Of a stretch of 64,000 nucleotides of DNA, positions 10,151-23,101 are shown one piece after another. How positions within the stretch are numbered: position 1 is the stretch's first letter; every line of letters starts with the position of its first letter. Where the stretch lies: assembly GCA_947179485.1 (NCBI GenBank), contig OX359246.1, forward strand, positions 39,659,632 to 39,723,631, in the 5' to 3' direction. The translations under genes and the position numbers were made by a program. The DNA comes from Allacma fusca (Eukaryota > Arthropoda > Collembola > Symphypleona > Sminthuridae). Under the pieces are notes generated by a model. The model was not told the origin of the DNA, did no database searches, and worked only from the letters and a program-made list of their open reading frames with translations.

Positions 10151-11930
10151 GTTAGCCTGTATGCTACTGCAGTGTGAGATAAATTTCCGCATTCAAACTA
10201 CACGTGATTAGAGAAACATGACCAACTTGACCACGTAAGACGGAGCGGATGAGTAAGGATACATACTTCAAGTTACGTTAGGCTACCCGAAAGATGTACA
10301 AGATAAGACCGTCGATTTATCACTTGCCCAAAGAGCGTTACAGTGAACAAACATACTGCTGCCGGGTTTACTGTTTCGACCTTGCTAAAGTTATTTTCAG
10401 GGCTATTACCAACAGCTAAAAAGTGTTTTCGGTGAGCGTATCTATAATCTGTACATCGGAACAGATTCCAGTATATCCCTCATTAAAGACCATGTAAATT
10501 CATTTTGACACGATTTAGTGTCAAATCGGTAATATTTTGATTTCTATAAAACTTCCGTAGTATCATGACTTGTTTAAGTCGTTTGCTCATATACCAGATC
10601 TGCGAATGATTAACGCCATAGTCTGACAAATTAGAAAATCGAATCACTAAATATTTCTGAGGTCGTCACGCTAAAGTTTATTTTTACGCTAACAAAGCCG
10701 GGAAAATGAAAGCCAAACGGAGCACAATAAATACAACGAAGTAGCTTTACAAAATAGTGCTGTTAAGATGAATGTTAAATACATTCGTAGTGTATTTATA
10801 ATATTTATATAATCTATATTATATTAGTGTTAATAAAATGGGATTTTGTAGTTTGAATTTATACAGGATTTACCATGACCCTTTAGATATTAACTATAGT
10901 TTGCCATTGGAACACTATAATATATAACTGTGTAAATGCAATTTAAAAGTGTAATAAAACGTTACATGAACATTTTGTAAATATCTGGTTTTCTAAATGC
11001 AGTTTACTCTATTTCTGAGTTAATTCTGATATTATATTTAATATTAATGTACCCTTCCTATAAACTTATTATATGCATGCGGAGCGTGAAAGTATAACAA
11101 TAACCCATAACTAGTAATCATGATTGATGCTTTTATGTGATGAAACAAACATTTTATTTCCACACACACATATTTACAATATAAATCACAAATAAGCAAG
11201 TACACAAATATAGGTTTACAATAATGAGTATAAATTTTCAAAATGTTACAATTGACTTACACGTCCACGGCTAGATCCTTTTCATCTGGAAAGTCTTCCG
11301 AAGTAGACTCGGATGATAAATACAATTCCAAGTTTCGCATTCCCTTAAAGTAAAGCGTTGTCCCTAGTCAATTTTGTAATTCGAAACGGGAGGATCAACC
11401 GCGTCACTGCGCGGTTGATCCTGGTCCCCAAACCTATAATAATTACTGGGAGCCTCCATTATACTTGAATATTTTTCAAATACGTTTTTGTTATACCAAG
11501 AGAATGGACTAATAACGCGTGTTGGTTCTCCATGTGTTAGGGAGTAAGCCAGCCTGTAAATCCACCCCTGCATATATTAATTACTCAGTAAGGAGTTTCT
11601 GGACATATTTAAGTATTTTTTACGTTAATTGTAAAGACAAGTTACGTAGGTAACTTTAAACCTAGATCATAGGAAAATTGAAGTATCATCAGGAATAAGT
11701 TACTGCTAATTTAAACGTTAAGCAAGTAAGTGCAGTGAGTGAGACAATTTTGCATCTATGAAAGGCAATCCTATCACAAATATGGCGCTTAATCACAAAT
11801 AACGCGAATATGATTTAAAAAATGGAAATAGATTATTTATTCAGAAGTAATTTAAAAATCATTTAAAAATCAGTGTTTAGTAAGCACTTACTATAGCATC
11901 AAAAACTACAAAAAAAATATTTAACAAAAA
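10151..11930. other. No gene seen; holds two hairpins
   Basis: AT-rich sequence. An 8-bp stem with a 6-base loop occurs at 10504-10525 (TTTGACAC / GTGTCAAA), and a stronger GC-rich hairpin at 11391-11422. A minus-strand open frame at 11364-11573 has no recognisable domain. Confidence 0.35.
11391..11422. repeat. Perfect 13-bp GC-rich hairpin
   Basis: AGGATCAACCGCG (11391-11403) is followed by the 6-base loop TCACTG and the exact reverse complement (11410-11422). It stands out in a strongly AT-rich region. It may be the end of an unrecognised element or a structured RNA, but I cannot tell which. Confidence 0.6.
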
Positions 11931-12147
11931 CTACAGCTCTTCAAAAGCATCGAAGTACTCATCATCAGATGACTCGGTTACGTCCAAGTTAAACTGAACT
12001 TCTTCGGGGTCGAACTGGAAAACCTGTGTTGTGTGGGGGTTACCATTATTCAAGACGGTAATGGCATTGAACGGTGGCTCTACCTGAATTGGTTTCAACC
12101 ACGTCTCCAGGTTAGGCCCCAAATAACAAATCCAGGTTAAGATTATC
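11931..12147 (-). CDS. Possible last exon of an unidentified minus-strand gene, or its relic
   Basis: On the minus strand a pyrimidine-rich acceptor (TTTCTTCAAATCACGTTCAG) precedes an open frame of about 71 codons that ends in a stop at 11931. The product looks less random than its surroundings. It passes through ETWLKPIQVEPPFNAITVLN and ends in an acidic tail with the motif SSDDEYFDAFEEL. Acidic SDDEFFDA-type motifs occur in several trafficking and lipid-transfer proteins, but that alone does not assign a family. I found no upstream exon that joins it. Confidence 0.25.
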
Positions 12148-12363
12148 CTGAACGTGATTTGAAGAAACAAATTTCGATGAAATATTTTACATTACAGCAC
12201 TTTTTAAAAACCTGCGTGGAAAATGTCAATAATGATGAAGATATTTATTAAGCATAATAAATAAGCAAACATATTTAAGCAATAAGTAATAAAATTAAAC
12301 TGTATCTTGTAATCACGAATCTTGATTTAAATTACCTGCAGATTAATTTGTCTTTACCGGCCA

Positions 12364-12899
12364 GAGCTTCGATCCCTTGCCTACGACTACGCTGAACGGT
12401 TATCAAAACCTAATAAGTTCAACCGCACGCAGCCGAAGGCTGGCTATCAGTGGTTCCGTGGATTTCTGAAGAGCAAACCTATTTGTTCGTTTAGACTGCC
12501 ACATGCTACAAGTATTTGCAGACCGAAGGCATTCCCAAGAGGAAAGGTAGATCCTTTTTACAACAATCGTGAGCAGGTGTGGAAAGATTTCAACTTCCAA
12601 CCAGCCAGTATTTGGAATATGAACGAGACTGGCCGGTAATTGCTACCAGAGAAACCGTTGGGAAGAGAACCGCATTAATAATTCTAGATAATCAAACATT
12701 GCATATAACATACGAAGCTTTTAATACGTGTATTGAAAATGGAATAAACCTACTCTCATTGCCCCTATATGTTGCTGTCTTTAAAGGACAAAAGTCAAGT
12801 TTCCGTAAAGCCCAACACATGTGGCTTTCAAGACATGCACCCATGCCCATTACAGAAAAACGTCTTCCACAACTCGTGCAAGCCTTACTCGTCCCATAA
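12364..12899 (+). pseudogene. Dead pogo/Tigger-like (DDE_1) transposase fragment
   Basis: The first frame (12364-12639) encodes ELRSLAYDYAERL, then QPKAGYQWFRGFLK, then NNREQVWKDFNF and IWNMNETG, and ends in TAA. This is the helix-turn-helix to catalytic-core junction of pogo/Tigger transposases. The first catalytic Asp, normally in NVDETG, is Asn here (codon 12622-12624). About 90 residues of the core are missing. In another frame the sequence resumes with ALIILDNQTLH and CIENGINLLSLPLY, which match the second catalytic Asp and the ENGI-LLCLPPH block, and it runs to a stop at 12897-12899. A frameshift, a deletion and the lost catalytic residue show the copy is inactive. I could not find its terminal repeats. 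Confidence 0.8.
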
Positions 12900-15177
12900 T
12901 TGTAGTCATGCTTAAAGCTCCAGTAGGTACGTAGACCCATGTGGAGCTCTTACCAGCAATGAAGGAAACCAAATAATTTTGCTTAAAATGGTTGGGAAAC
13001 GTTTGACAAGCCTTTTCAAATACCAATGGGATATCATATTTACTACGATCATGTGTTTGATTATATGCTTATATATCCAGATATATAAATGTATTGTATG
13101 ATGGTAATGAGAATTATTGTCATGAATGTGTACATGTCTGTACCATTGAGTATTGCTCAAATACTCATAGATGCAATCTATGTTACTTTAGTACTTGTGT
13201 ACTGGGATATCTTGTTTAATCCTTAAATGTATGACTTAACCCAATTCCTTAAATTAGGGTTCAATCTAGATATACCTTTAGGTCTTATTAGGCAATCCCA
13301 AATAATGTACTGTTCCTATGACCGTCCCATTTCGCGTTTCTTACTCCCCTTTCCGCATAAATAGAAATGCCTGTCTTAATCGTATACACTTGAATTTTAG
13401 CTCTTGAGGTTACTCTGCCCAAATTACTATTGAATGAACTGCTGCTGGGATTTTCACTTTTGTTGATATATCTGTGTTTGGTTAAAGAATCAATCCTTCA
13501 TTATTCATTCCAACCGACATGAGAAATTTATTTTGTGCTGTTGAAAGATGGTAGGTTTATAGGAATATTCAAGTCGTTGGTGATTCTGGGGTTCCGAGTC
13601 CCGAAAAATTCATTTCCAACCTTTCTTGAAGTTCATAATTGTCAACAAAGAACAAAAGCGAAATGTGCAACATGGGAATAAGTATGTGCTACTAAGTGAG
13701 TGTGATACTAGTCTGAAGCTGGCATTGTCACTCATTTAAATGTTTAGAGTAGTCACAATTTTAGAAGTTATTGGTTTTTGCTATTTATATATTTGAAGTT
13801 GCTGTTAATTTTTATACTTTAATTTTTGATATTGCTGTTGTTTTTGATGATGCTATTATTAGTTTTGCTGGTACTATATATTGTTTGGGAATTTGCGTTA
13901 CATTAACTGATTGGAAAGCCCAGTATATGTAAGACTTTGTTTGAGCAATCAGTCTTCAATTTATAATCGAATCCATATCTTTGGTTTATGTGGTTAATCT
14001 TTATTAAACAAGGTAAATTATATGCCAGCTTTCGACATCTAACAGGCTGTCATCTTAGGCACTAAAAAGCAAGTGACAGATAAATTCACACAATGAAAAA
14101 AATACTCAATTTTGTAAATAATTTTTGACGATTGCAATTTTTTTCAAACTAGCAGCTCGAATTTTCTGAACTAATGTCTTCCATGCAACATCTAATAAAA
14201 AACATCATTGACGTTCATCAATTTTCTGTCGGATTGTTGGATTATTAGACCCTCCTTAATTTGCCTCAGAAATTGATTAGGTTCTTTTATAATTGGCTAT
14301 TCTGTAATTCCTATTGTTGTAAATATGTCGAGCAACTGCTGATTTGTTGCGGTTCCTCAAATGAACATGGTTCATATGTTCTTTCAGTCGTATATGTAAA
14401 AGACGATAAGTATCACCGTGATAAATTTTGTCACATGAATTACACGGAATCTTATATATGACATGATTTTCATTTTTTTCTTTGTCCTTGATTCGGTTAA
14501 GCGTACTTGTGATTTTCTGGCCAGGTAGGAGTGTTACTTTTCATTGAAATTTTCTTCTTAGTAATCCGCTAATTCTATTGGATAAATTACCCAGACAGGG
14601 AATGGGAACCCACTTGGTATCTTCTGCGGGTTCTACTTCTGTTTTTTATTCTAATATCAAGTTGAGAGTCGGTAATGATAGAAGTTCTTTCTTTAGTATA
14701 TAATTCTTTAATTTGGTTTGGGTGTGTGTGTGGGAATGTGTACACCTAAGTACATCTTAGTGATTGAATTACAAGCTAAACGCATTTATACAGATTAATG
14801 AGCTACACAAAGTTTCATTCGATTTGTTATAAATCCACTACTAATAAACAATAAGTAAGTGCATTCTGTTAAATAAAATGTAGACTGAAGATAGAGTGAT
14901 ACTCCCAATATGAGTTACAATACTGAAGTTTTAAACCTTCCTTACATAAACACATTTATATAAGGAACAGAAACGACAATATAGTCATTAACATTTTGAC
15001 CATTGGTCATGTTCATTAAAACAATATATCGGTGTCAAAACACATTGTTGACGGTTACTACGAAAAATTTGGTAAGAATAAATGTACTTTCTAAGATACA
15101 TTATTTTTAGGATTTAACACTTACTTGTGAAATCCTTCTTACCTCTTAACCCAAGAACCTGTTTTCCTTGAAGTGCT
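12900..15177. other. Gene-free stretch
   Basis: AT-rich sequence with short open frames only. I found no domain, splice structure or clear repeat. Confidence 0.35.
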
Positions 15178-15201
15178 GATGCCCGGTCAATACCGAGCAT
15201 C
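15178..15201. repeat. Palindrome of the CCGG/TACCG type
   Basis: The arms GATGCCCGGT and ACCGAGCATC pair around a short CAAT loop, with one mismatch. The core is related to the palindromes at 15551 and in the 5.2-5.9 kb array. Confidence 0.5.
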
Positions 15202-15550
15202 TTACAACGGCACAAACAGTTACATCAACACTTTCATATTTTATTACGTTATTATTGCACAGTCAGACATACTTCATTGTGACTTATTCTAATACATTCT
15301 AAAACCACAAAAGTCCAAACAGCGCTACTAATTCAAGTGTATTTTGAAGGCTGTAGCTGTTGTTGAATGTATGCATGAAGCTCGTGACAACGTACGAAAG
15401 TTATAACATTATAGGAATTATCGTAACACCTTGTAAAACGCCTACAACAAAACTGATAAGATGCCAAAAACATTTTAGGGATCACTACTTGCAAGAATTG
15501 GGATTGCTTTAGGAAAATGTACCAAAAATTTCGATATTTTAAAATTTTCA

Positions 15551-15693
15551 TACCGGGTATTACAATACCCGGTGCAATGCTAAAACGTTTGTACCAAAAT
15601 ATAGTATCAGGACGACACAGTCAGCACTATACAACAGTGCAATCGTTTTTCTTTTTTTTTTGTAACTTTCCAATCCCGGGTATTATAATACCG
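15551..15693. repeat. Two more copies of the CCGGGTATT palindrome unit
   Basis: The hairpin at 15551-15573 is nearly perfect (CCGGGTATT, then AC, then AATACCCGG). A second copy at 15675-15693 has one intact arm and a degenerate partner. Their 124-bp spacing equals the unit length of the array at 5243-5990, so this is a second, shorter block of the same tandem family. Confidence 0.6.
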
Positions 15694-16639
15694 CTTATTT
15701 ATGGCATGTGGTGACCGTTGCTGTTAGCTTTACAGAGTGAGAGTTTATCTTTCAGCAAAACAATTTGTTATTGCGTCATGGCGTGGGCCTAAACGTTCAC
15801 TTCCTGGTCACAATCAAATAATTTCGGGTTGCACCAACTCGGTAAAATGGTTCGAAACAGTTAAATGTCATATAGATTAATTGATATTTCACTATTTGGT
15901 GCCCAACATTAACGTCGAACTGAAACTAAAATAAATTTTAAAACTAAGAAATGTGTGAAGGGTCCCTATTTACTGCAGAGAGCTGTCCTTTTAGCATAGA
16001 ACATGGCCGCAAAATGTCGACTTCAAATATTTGTTTTAATGGCACGAAAATTCCCACGACCTTGTAACCTGGTAAATTGGCAGAAGTCATATTTAGAAAC
16101 GATGACGAAAGTTATGATCCCGATTGCTAAACTTTGACATATAAACTTTTAAACCTAACCTTCATTTACGCAGTTAACTGGAGGCCGCTGCAATATAGCT
16201 TGGGCATTACACGGTTACGGGCAGTTAATGTTTACCGCTTTCCCGCCCGGAAAAGAAAACTAAACGCCTCGAACCTGCTGATGAATTCTCATTACAAGCC
16301 CGGGCTTGCTTCAAGCCAGCTGTGTCGTTTCATTTCAGGCACGAGCCCGAACAAAGCCCGCACTGGGGTGGATTCCGGTCTGCCGGATGCAAACCCCGTT
16401 TTAACTTTGATATGTCATGCCCGTAATTTTCAAGTGGCTCCCAGAAAAGTCAATAAAACTTCCTACAAATAACAAACAAGAAGTGTCAAAAGTCGTTTAA
16501 AAAAATGAATTTTTAATTTGCATATATGAGCTTTTAAAATGATTGGACTTTGGCTCTCATCTTTGATCGAGAATCAATTTTTATGATCAAATAAAGATTT
16601 TCAAAACTCTAAAAAATACAACTAGCTAAAATTAGGGTC
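15694..16639. other. No gene assigned
   Basis: A GC-richer patch at 16230-16400 contains several AGCCCG/CGGGCT inversions. It carries a + strand open frame at 16134-16472 with no recognisable domain, which I do not call a gene. Confidence 0.3.
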
Positions 16640-16880
16640 AAATCAAAGATGCATTTCCTTCCTATAAGGATCCTATAAATAGGCATATTTATAGGATAGG
16701 AGAGGACTTTGCAAGAATTTATATATAGGAAAAGGAAGGCATGAAAAATCTAAATATTAAAAGTAGGAATAGGATAGGAAGCCTCCTTCAGAGCAAAAGT
16801 ACAAATAGGAAGGGTAGGAGTTGGCTGGCAAAGCATAGAGTATGTATGTAGGAAATAGGAAGGGCCATGAGAAAGGCCTA
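16640..16880. repeat. Degenerate AGGAA/TATAGGA minisatellite
   Basis: Irregular iterations of ATAGGA, TAGGAAGG and CTATAAATAGG recur through the block. A shorter patch of the same kind lies at 17510-17545, on the other side of the element at 16892-17297. The element may therefore have inserted into this repeat. Confidence 0.5.
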
Positions 16881-16891
16881 AATTGGCTTTT

Positions 16892-17297
16892 TAGGGTGGC
16901 GTCAGCCCCTAAGTAAAATAGCCTTGTCTGTACGTCCGTACGTCCGTGTGTCCCTCCGCACGATTACGCAAAATCTACAGAACCGATTTCGATAAAAATT
17001 TTTATGGGCATTACTTATATCAAAAGTAAGGCTGAGTTCGTATTTGGTTGACATCGGCAGAAAAGTTTTTTCGAAAATAATTCTTGAAATTTTGGACTTT
17101 ATGTCAAATGACTGTTATCTCTAAAACTACTGAATCGATTTCAAGGAAACTTTTTGTGAATATTGCTTATGTAAAACGTAATGGTTACTATCTATTCGGT
17201 TGAAATCGGCCCGATAGTTTTTTCGAAAACAATTCTGAAATTTCAAAAAGAAACGAAAAAATTTCCTACTTTGACGGCCGCGGCTGACGCCACCCTA
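16892..17297. mobile_element. GGGTGGCGTCAGCC inverted-repeat element (MITE)
   Basis: Both ends read TAGGGTGGCGTCAGCC inwards, a perfect 16-bp inversion. A TA dinucleotide flanks GGGTGGCG at both ends, which fits a TA target site as used by Tc1/mariner-like elements. The duplication cannot be told apart from terminal bases, however. The interior has no open frame of note. It holds CGTCCGTACGTCCGTG-type iterations and two stretches resembling CCGATTTCGATAAAAATTTT. A diverged copy lies at 6661-6999. Confidence 0.7.
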
Positions 17298-20200
17298 CGC
17301 GAAGCCTCAAATTATCGCGTAGCGATGATTTTCAATGAAGATATCTTCGGCTGAATTTTAAAAGGTACTATTTTCATTTCATAACACGTGCTTTTTAAAT
17401 GGGATCTCCATTGAAAATGGTACTTTTTATAATTTAGCCAACGATATATGCAATTCCAACGTTTCTTTAAGGGATACTGTAAGCATGCGTGTTGTATGTC
17501 AAAGGGACCTATATAGGAAATAGGAATATATAGGAAGGCAGAGTTGTCCATGATTTTAAAATATATGCATACAGGTAGGGCTCGAGACTGGCATTTGTAC
17601 TAGATATAGGAAAATGTAAGACAATATTTTGATATCATTTAAAGGAAGGATACTATATGTACTGTGATTCAATTATGCATCTTTGGGTCAAATAAATATT
17701 TGATCTCCTGTTTTGTAGTCCCTATTTATATGAAGTGGAACCTTTAAAAAAATTCCAGAATTTTTACTAATTAGAAAGTAATTTTAAATTACTCAAAATT
17801 CGATGATTAGGGTAGCTTACATACCTAATACCTAATTACAATTTTTTATTTTATTGGAGCAGTAAATCGTTTATCAGCGGCATAACATTCTCAAATTATC
17901 CATTTCAGTCGAAGACCTTCAACAGCACCATCTCTGCACAAATCAATGTAAGTACTCCTGGAACGATACTGAAAGCTGTGCAGATGGCGAACATGAGCCC
18001 AATAAAATATTCAGATTACTGTTTAAAAACGATTTCGAGCTTTTAACAGCAATCTGACTCCTCCGTCACAATAAAAAAAACACAAAGAAACGATAGAAAA
18101 TTCCAGACATGACCATTATTGATAAATAGCGGTTAATTAAATTGAAAGAATGACGCATTCTATCTTTGCCGGCAGGGTGGCATGAAGCCACAAAATGTTC
18201 TGATAATTAGTATACGTACAATTCATATTTCATAATTAAAAACAAACATACTACTACAGAATAATTCCCACAAAAATGTCCAAAATAACCACACGATGTA
18301 CTTATAATTACAGGAACAAAATAATCTTTCTCGAAACTTTGTCTAGATATGCATTTAAATGTTCATAAGTGCATCCGGTATAATAATTCTTTAAATATTT
18401 CTGACAACCCAGTAATAAGTTGTTGATAATTCAAGCTTATTAAAAAGTATATGTATTTAAATATTAGTAATTACAAAAATTTTACACATGTATCTTTATA
18501 ATTTTAAAATATAAAAATAATCCCCAAAACAATAATAATTTGTACAGATTCAATCATTTTAATGTAGTTTGAATGAAAATGTTCCAAAACTTATTCACAT
18601 CTTATTTACCAACTTGTATAGAATCAATTTTTTGCTACGTATAGTTATGTACAACCATATAATCTATGGCACATCCTGGGACTATTTCATACAATGCACA
18701 CAACATGTTGGAACTATCCTTATATAATGTACGTATGTATGCAACATCCTGGAACCATGCAAATAAATGGTAAAATAAAAACAAAGTTCTGACGTAGTAG
18801 CTATTTGTATTATATTACTTACTGCCACCAGCACAATACAAAAGTGACATAAGGTCTCTGAAAAGCAGCAGCAACATCAACAACTATCCACTACACGACA
18901 CACCTGTGCAATCAGAAAGAAATTATTGGAAAAACTTTGACATTTCTCTATATGACGAGGAGCAAGACGGGAATTACTAGTGTACGGTTCCTACAAGCAT
19001 TGGCAGGTGAGTGATAAAGCCATAACAACAAGTTACATTTGTACAAGCCTCACCCTCTGGAATATATTCCCTCACCAGAGAGCACACAACTGGGAACACC
19101 AGCCGGTGCCTAACCTTCAGGGAAAAATCTGCAGGGATGAATACTCTATATCTGTATACAGTATTGGAGAAGTGCCTCCAAACTAGATACTGTAGTAAAC
19201 CAAGTATAGCTAATGTATTATTTTATATTGAAGTAATACTCTAACCCATAGAAGCAATGCACATAACCATCCCTCCACTATTTATCATAAAGTTTCAGAA
19301 ATAATGACATACTTATTGCTTATAAAGCTTAAATTTTCTGGCAGCAGTTGCAGTTACGAATCTCATCTCCGCTCATCTCCAATGCATCAATTCCGTATTA
19401 AAGTCTGCTCACTGAACAGCCCCGCGCACACAGACACACACACATACATATACCTACACACAGGAATAATAAAAATAGTAAGAGCGACGACTCCACTTTC
19501 AGTTTTTTAGCGTGGGCAGGCATAAAGCCTGTCGTCATCAAGAACGTCGACCAGAAAGTAAGTCCTTACTTTCCATCGTAGATCCTCGGGGCAGTTCGGA
19601 GTCTCCCTGAAGATATCATTTTGACTTTCACCAAGTAGTAGATACATCCAACCGTGTAGGTATATCTACATAAATAGTCCCTACATGCTTTCACATATCT
19701 TTATATGTATACATACAGTGTGGAGGACCTGGACTGACACTTACATGCTATTTACATGGAATGCTGCGCACTCCACTCCATTTATCACTACGTTAGTTAC
19801 GGAATGACTGAATAATGAATCCATGTAGCATCCGGATCTTCACCTAATTCATCACCAGCCTCATTCCTATACATCGACCTTCCCAACACCATTTAGTGTA
19901 TCTACCTCTAACCTTTAGCAAACCAATTACATTCTATTTGTCAGGGGGTAAGTGAAATAGACAGGAACGGAATCTGCACAATTACTGAAATCCGTACAAG
20001 TTTTAATGCATCCGAGGTAGTTATTGATCAAGTTCCTCAAGGAATCATTTTTTATTATTGCTCCGAGGTCATTTTTTTTTTCGGGGAAACCTCAATAACT
20101 TTCTCCCACCTTTTAAAAGGTGTGCCGTGGAAATGTGAAAGTGCGTAGGGGGAGGATGACTGCTGTTTCTGACCATATGCTCCCCACTGGAAAGGCTCAC

Positions 20201-22221
20201 GATTATCCTCCATATGCTGCTCCTGGAGTTTTTCATAAAATTCCTCACCGAACGTTTCTATATGTGACTTGACACTCGAGCTTTACTTTAAGCTGTTAGT
20301 TTTGGTTATAAGCTAAGACCATATATTTCTACAAGGTCTCATTGTCAGTTAACGTTTTCATTCAAGGCTTTCAAATAATTACGCTTCTATAGTAAAGCTC
20401 AGATTTAGATTTACATAGCTCCAAGTTGTTGGCTTACCATCAGTTTTTGTCGTAGGATTTTAGAGCAAGTTTTTACCATCCTAGGATTTAATGTCCAACC
20501 ATTAGCTTCATAATTTTGTCCTAACTTCCAGAGATTTTCTTCTCAATTTGTCTGAAAATGTGTATTTGCATAAAAACAGAATTGCCCGCATACTAAATAT
20601 GTGTAGTTACTACAATGAGCTGCTCCCAGGATCTTGAAAGCAGACCCTCATATAATAAAGTGCAGTGTATAGTTTTGACCCTCATCAGTATGAGGCTCAG
20701 CTTCCGCTCTTCATTATCTCCCCAAACATGCAGCCCACAATTTGAAATGAATGTTTCCAATGAATTGACATTCCCTCGTTTGTTTCCTCATACGTAAACA
20801 CATCTAATTCCTGTTAAGCCCCCAATGGGGATACCATTAAAGACTATCCACACTCATACGGACGATGAGTGTGACTATATACCTAAACTTCCTCCACTGA
20901 CATTATTCATGGATGAGCCTTCGGTTAGACGTGATAAGGGGCAAGCTGCTGGAGAATTGAATGTAAAAGTTGTTGTAGGACGAATGCTAGCTTTGTAATA
21001 GTAAGACCAGACCTGACGCTCCGGTTTCCATGATTCGAATGTGAGTTGGCCATACATATCTACATAAGTTCATATACACATAGCTACATATGATATTGGC
21101 TCCCGTACAATCCTGCAACTACTAACACACAACACAGATGCTCTCAAGAGTGTTCCAACCGATAGCAGTTACTTAACTTCAATGTGGCTTGAAGAAAGCT
21201 ATATCTTGTTCCAGTCAGAACTCTTTTTTATTATTTCCGAGCCCAGCACAGTCCCTCACCTGACGTAAGGCTCGTCCTGGAAAGTTATAGCACTATAGGC
21301 CCCTGAGAGACTATACTATAGATTCACGTCCTTCCTTATCCACCATTACCTGGCTCAGCTCTGACTTGAACATTCAATTGAGTACTATTGAATAGCCTTC
21401 AACTAGTACTACCTCCGTATAAAATACAATTCGGGATACGTACAGTACTACATAAGTAAATACGTGTGGGTGTGAAGTCCTGTTACAGGTTGCACTTACC
21501 TTTCGTATACATTTCAAATCTTCTGTATCTATATTTATATATAATCAATCATTTTTGAGTGGATAATATCTCGCGGATAATATTATTCCTGGGCACTATT
21601 TTATATATCTAATTTGAAGGAAATTAAATTTTTCAATATTTATCAAACACGTGTGTGAAGTTATCGTGGGAGTTTAGATGGACTTTTTCTTGCGTGCATT
21701 TACAGTAAATGAATGTGTAAACTTTTGGGAGTTCCATATAATAAATGACTAAATTACAGGACATGCTCTTGCATGGAGGAGCAAATACACCTGAAGAAAC
21801 TCCATAAATTGGTGCGGAGGTAGTGTGTGTGTAAGTGTATAATCACATTTAGCTACATATGTATGCATGTGTGAGGTGTGCAAAAACAATGACTATATAA
21901 ATATATACATAGAATCTACATATGTAGATACATGGAGCTCACTCAGCATTTGCAGTTTCCATTAGAGAGGTTTCGCACGGGGGTTCTGTTCTAATGTGTG
22001 ACAAGGAAAGGAAGGTGTTCAGATTTCTGAATAGAAAAATTGTGCTGGAGGAAACTTGCGCCGTTCAAACCCACTGACTGAGTATGCTAGTGGCTCTGGA
22101 ATGGGGAGTGTATGTACATATGTCCCTATATAAGGATCTATACCTATATCAACTTACACGTAAAATTATAGAGGACTGATAGAGACTCTCTACTGCTCGG
22201 ATTGTCAGACTCAGCGGCATC

Positions 22222-22262
<41 letters not shown>

Positions 22263-23101
22263 TTGTACATTTCATAGGTATAGATTTTTGGGGGGCTCAG
22301 TATATGTCTGAGCTCCAGGACTTGGCCGTTGTATAGAAGGGAACATGCTCCAGGTATGTATCCGTACGGCCTGCGCTGGGTGAGCTCTGTTCGCGGATCC
22401 TGTTGAACTCGGATCCGAAGTGTGAGTTGCTACGCTTCATCCTTTGGAACACAATGTGTTGAAGAAAACAACTCATATATTTCCCAATGGTTACCACACA
22501 ACGGTGGGGTTAACATATTTGGTTTAGTAATTTGAGTTTTTTAGTTTTCTTTTTCGCAAAAATCAAAACTCAGTCAAGCCTGTAATAATATCTATTGTAG
22601 AAACTCAAGGCCTCAAGTATAGGATTTCCAGGGCTGTTGTTCTGATAGACTTGCCTTTATTTTCCCCCCTCTCAGAAAAAATTTTTCCCCATACTTTCAA
22701 AAAAAATCTTAGAGCTCGCAGCGTGGGGTAGTGTAAAATGAACACATTTTTTGGAAGATCACAAGTGATTATTGGGTGAGTGTGATGTGAAATAGTGTGT
22801 GCGTATACTCTTTTACTTTGGGCGACACAAAAAAAAAACTTTGAGTCCTTAAATATGGAACAATTCCTGTAATGGGATTTCTTAAGAGAGACAATAATAA
22901 TTAAATTTTACTATTATGTAATCACACGGGTCGGTAGATTTATTTTCTCCTTGAAATCCTGCCAGAGGATCTGACTCTTACCGAAGGGTCTCATATATGA
23001 CCATCTTCAAGAGGAAAAGGAGGAACATCATCAAGATCCAAAGACAAGGGGACTTCTTCTTGAGAATAGAACTGAGAAATTGACAAATTTCTCTGAAGGA
23101 C
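17298..23101. other. 5' flank of the IA-2 gene; no coding exon seen
   Basis: There is no convincing coding exon. A (GA)n run lies at 22224-22259. A TATATAAG stretch near 22126 and a CAG|GTATGT donor-like site near 22354 could belong to a promoter and a non-coding first exon, but nothing in the sequence proves it. Small AGGAA repeats occur near 17.5 kb. Confidence 0.3.
22224..22259. repeat. (GA)n microsatellite
   Basis: About 18 uninterrupted GA units upstream of the IA-2 coding start. GA tracts can bind GAGA-type factors in arthropod promoters, but no function is shown here. Confidence 0.9.

Noticed and set aside
11364-11573. Minus-strand open frame of 69 codons containing the 13-bp hairpin
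   Set aside because: No domain and no splice partner; only the hairpin itself is called.
15846-15866. tRNA B-box-like GGTTCGAAAC
   Set aside because: No matching A-box or cloverleaf can be drawn around it.
16134-16472. + strand open frame of 112 codons
   Set aside because: No recognisable domain; partly made of AGCCCG inversions. Possibly an element remnant but not supportable.
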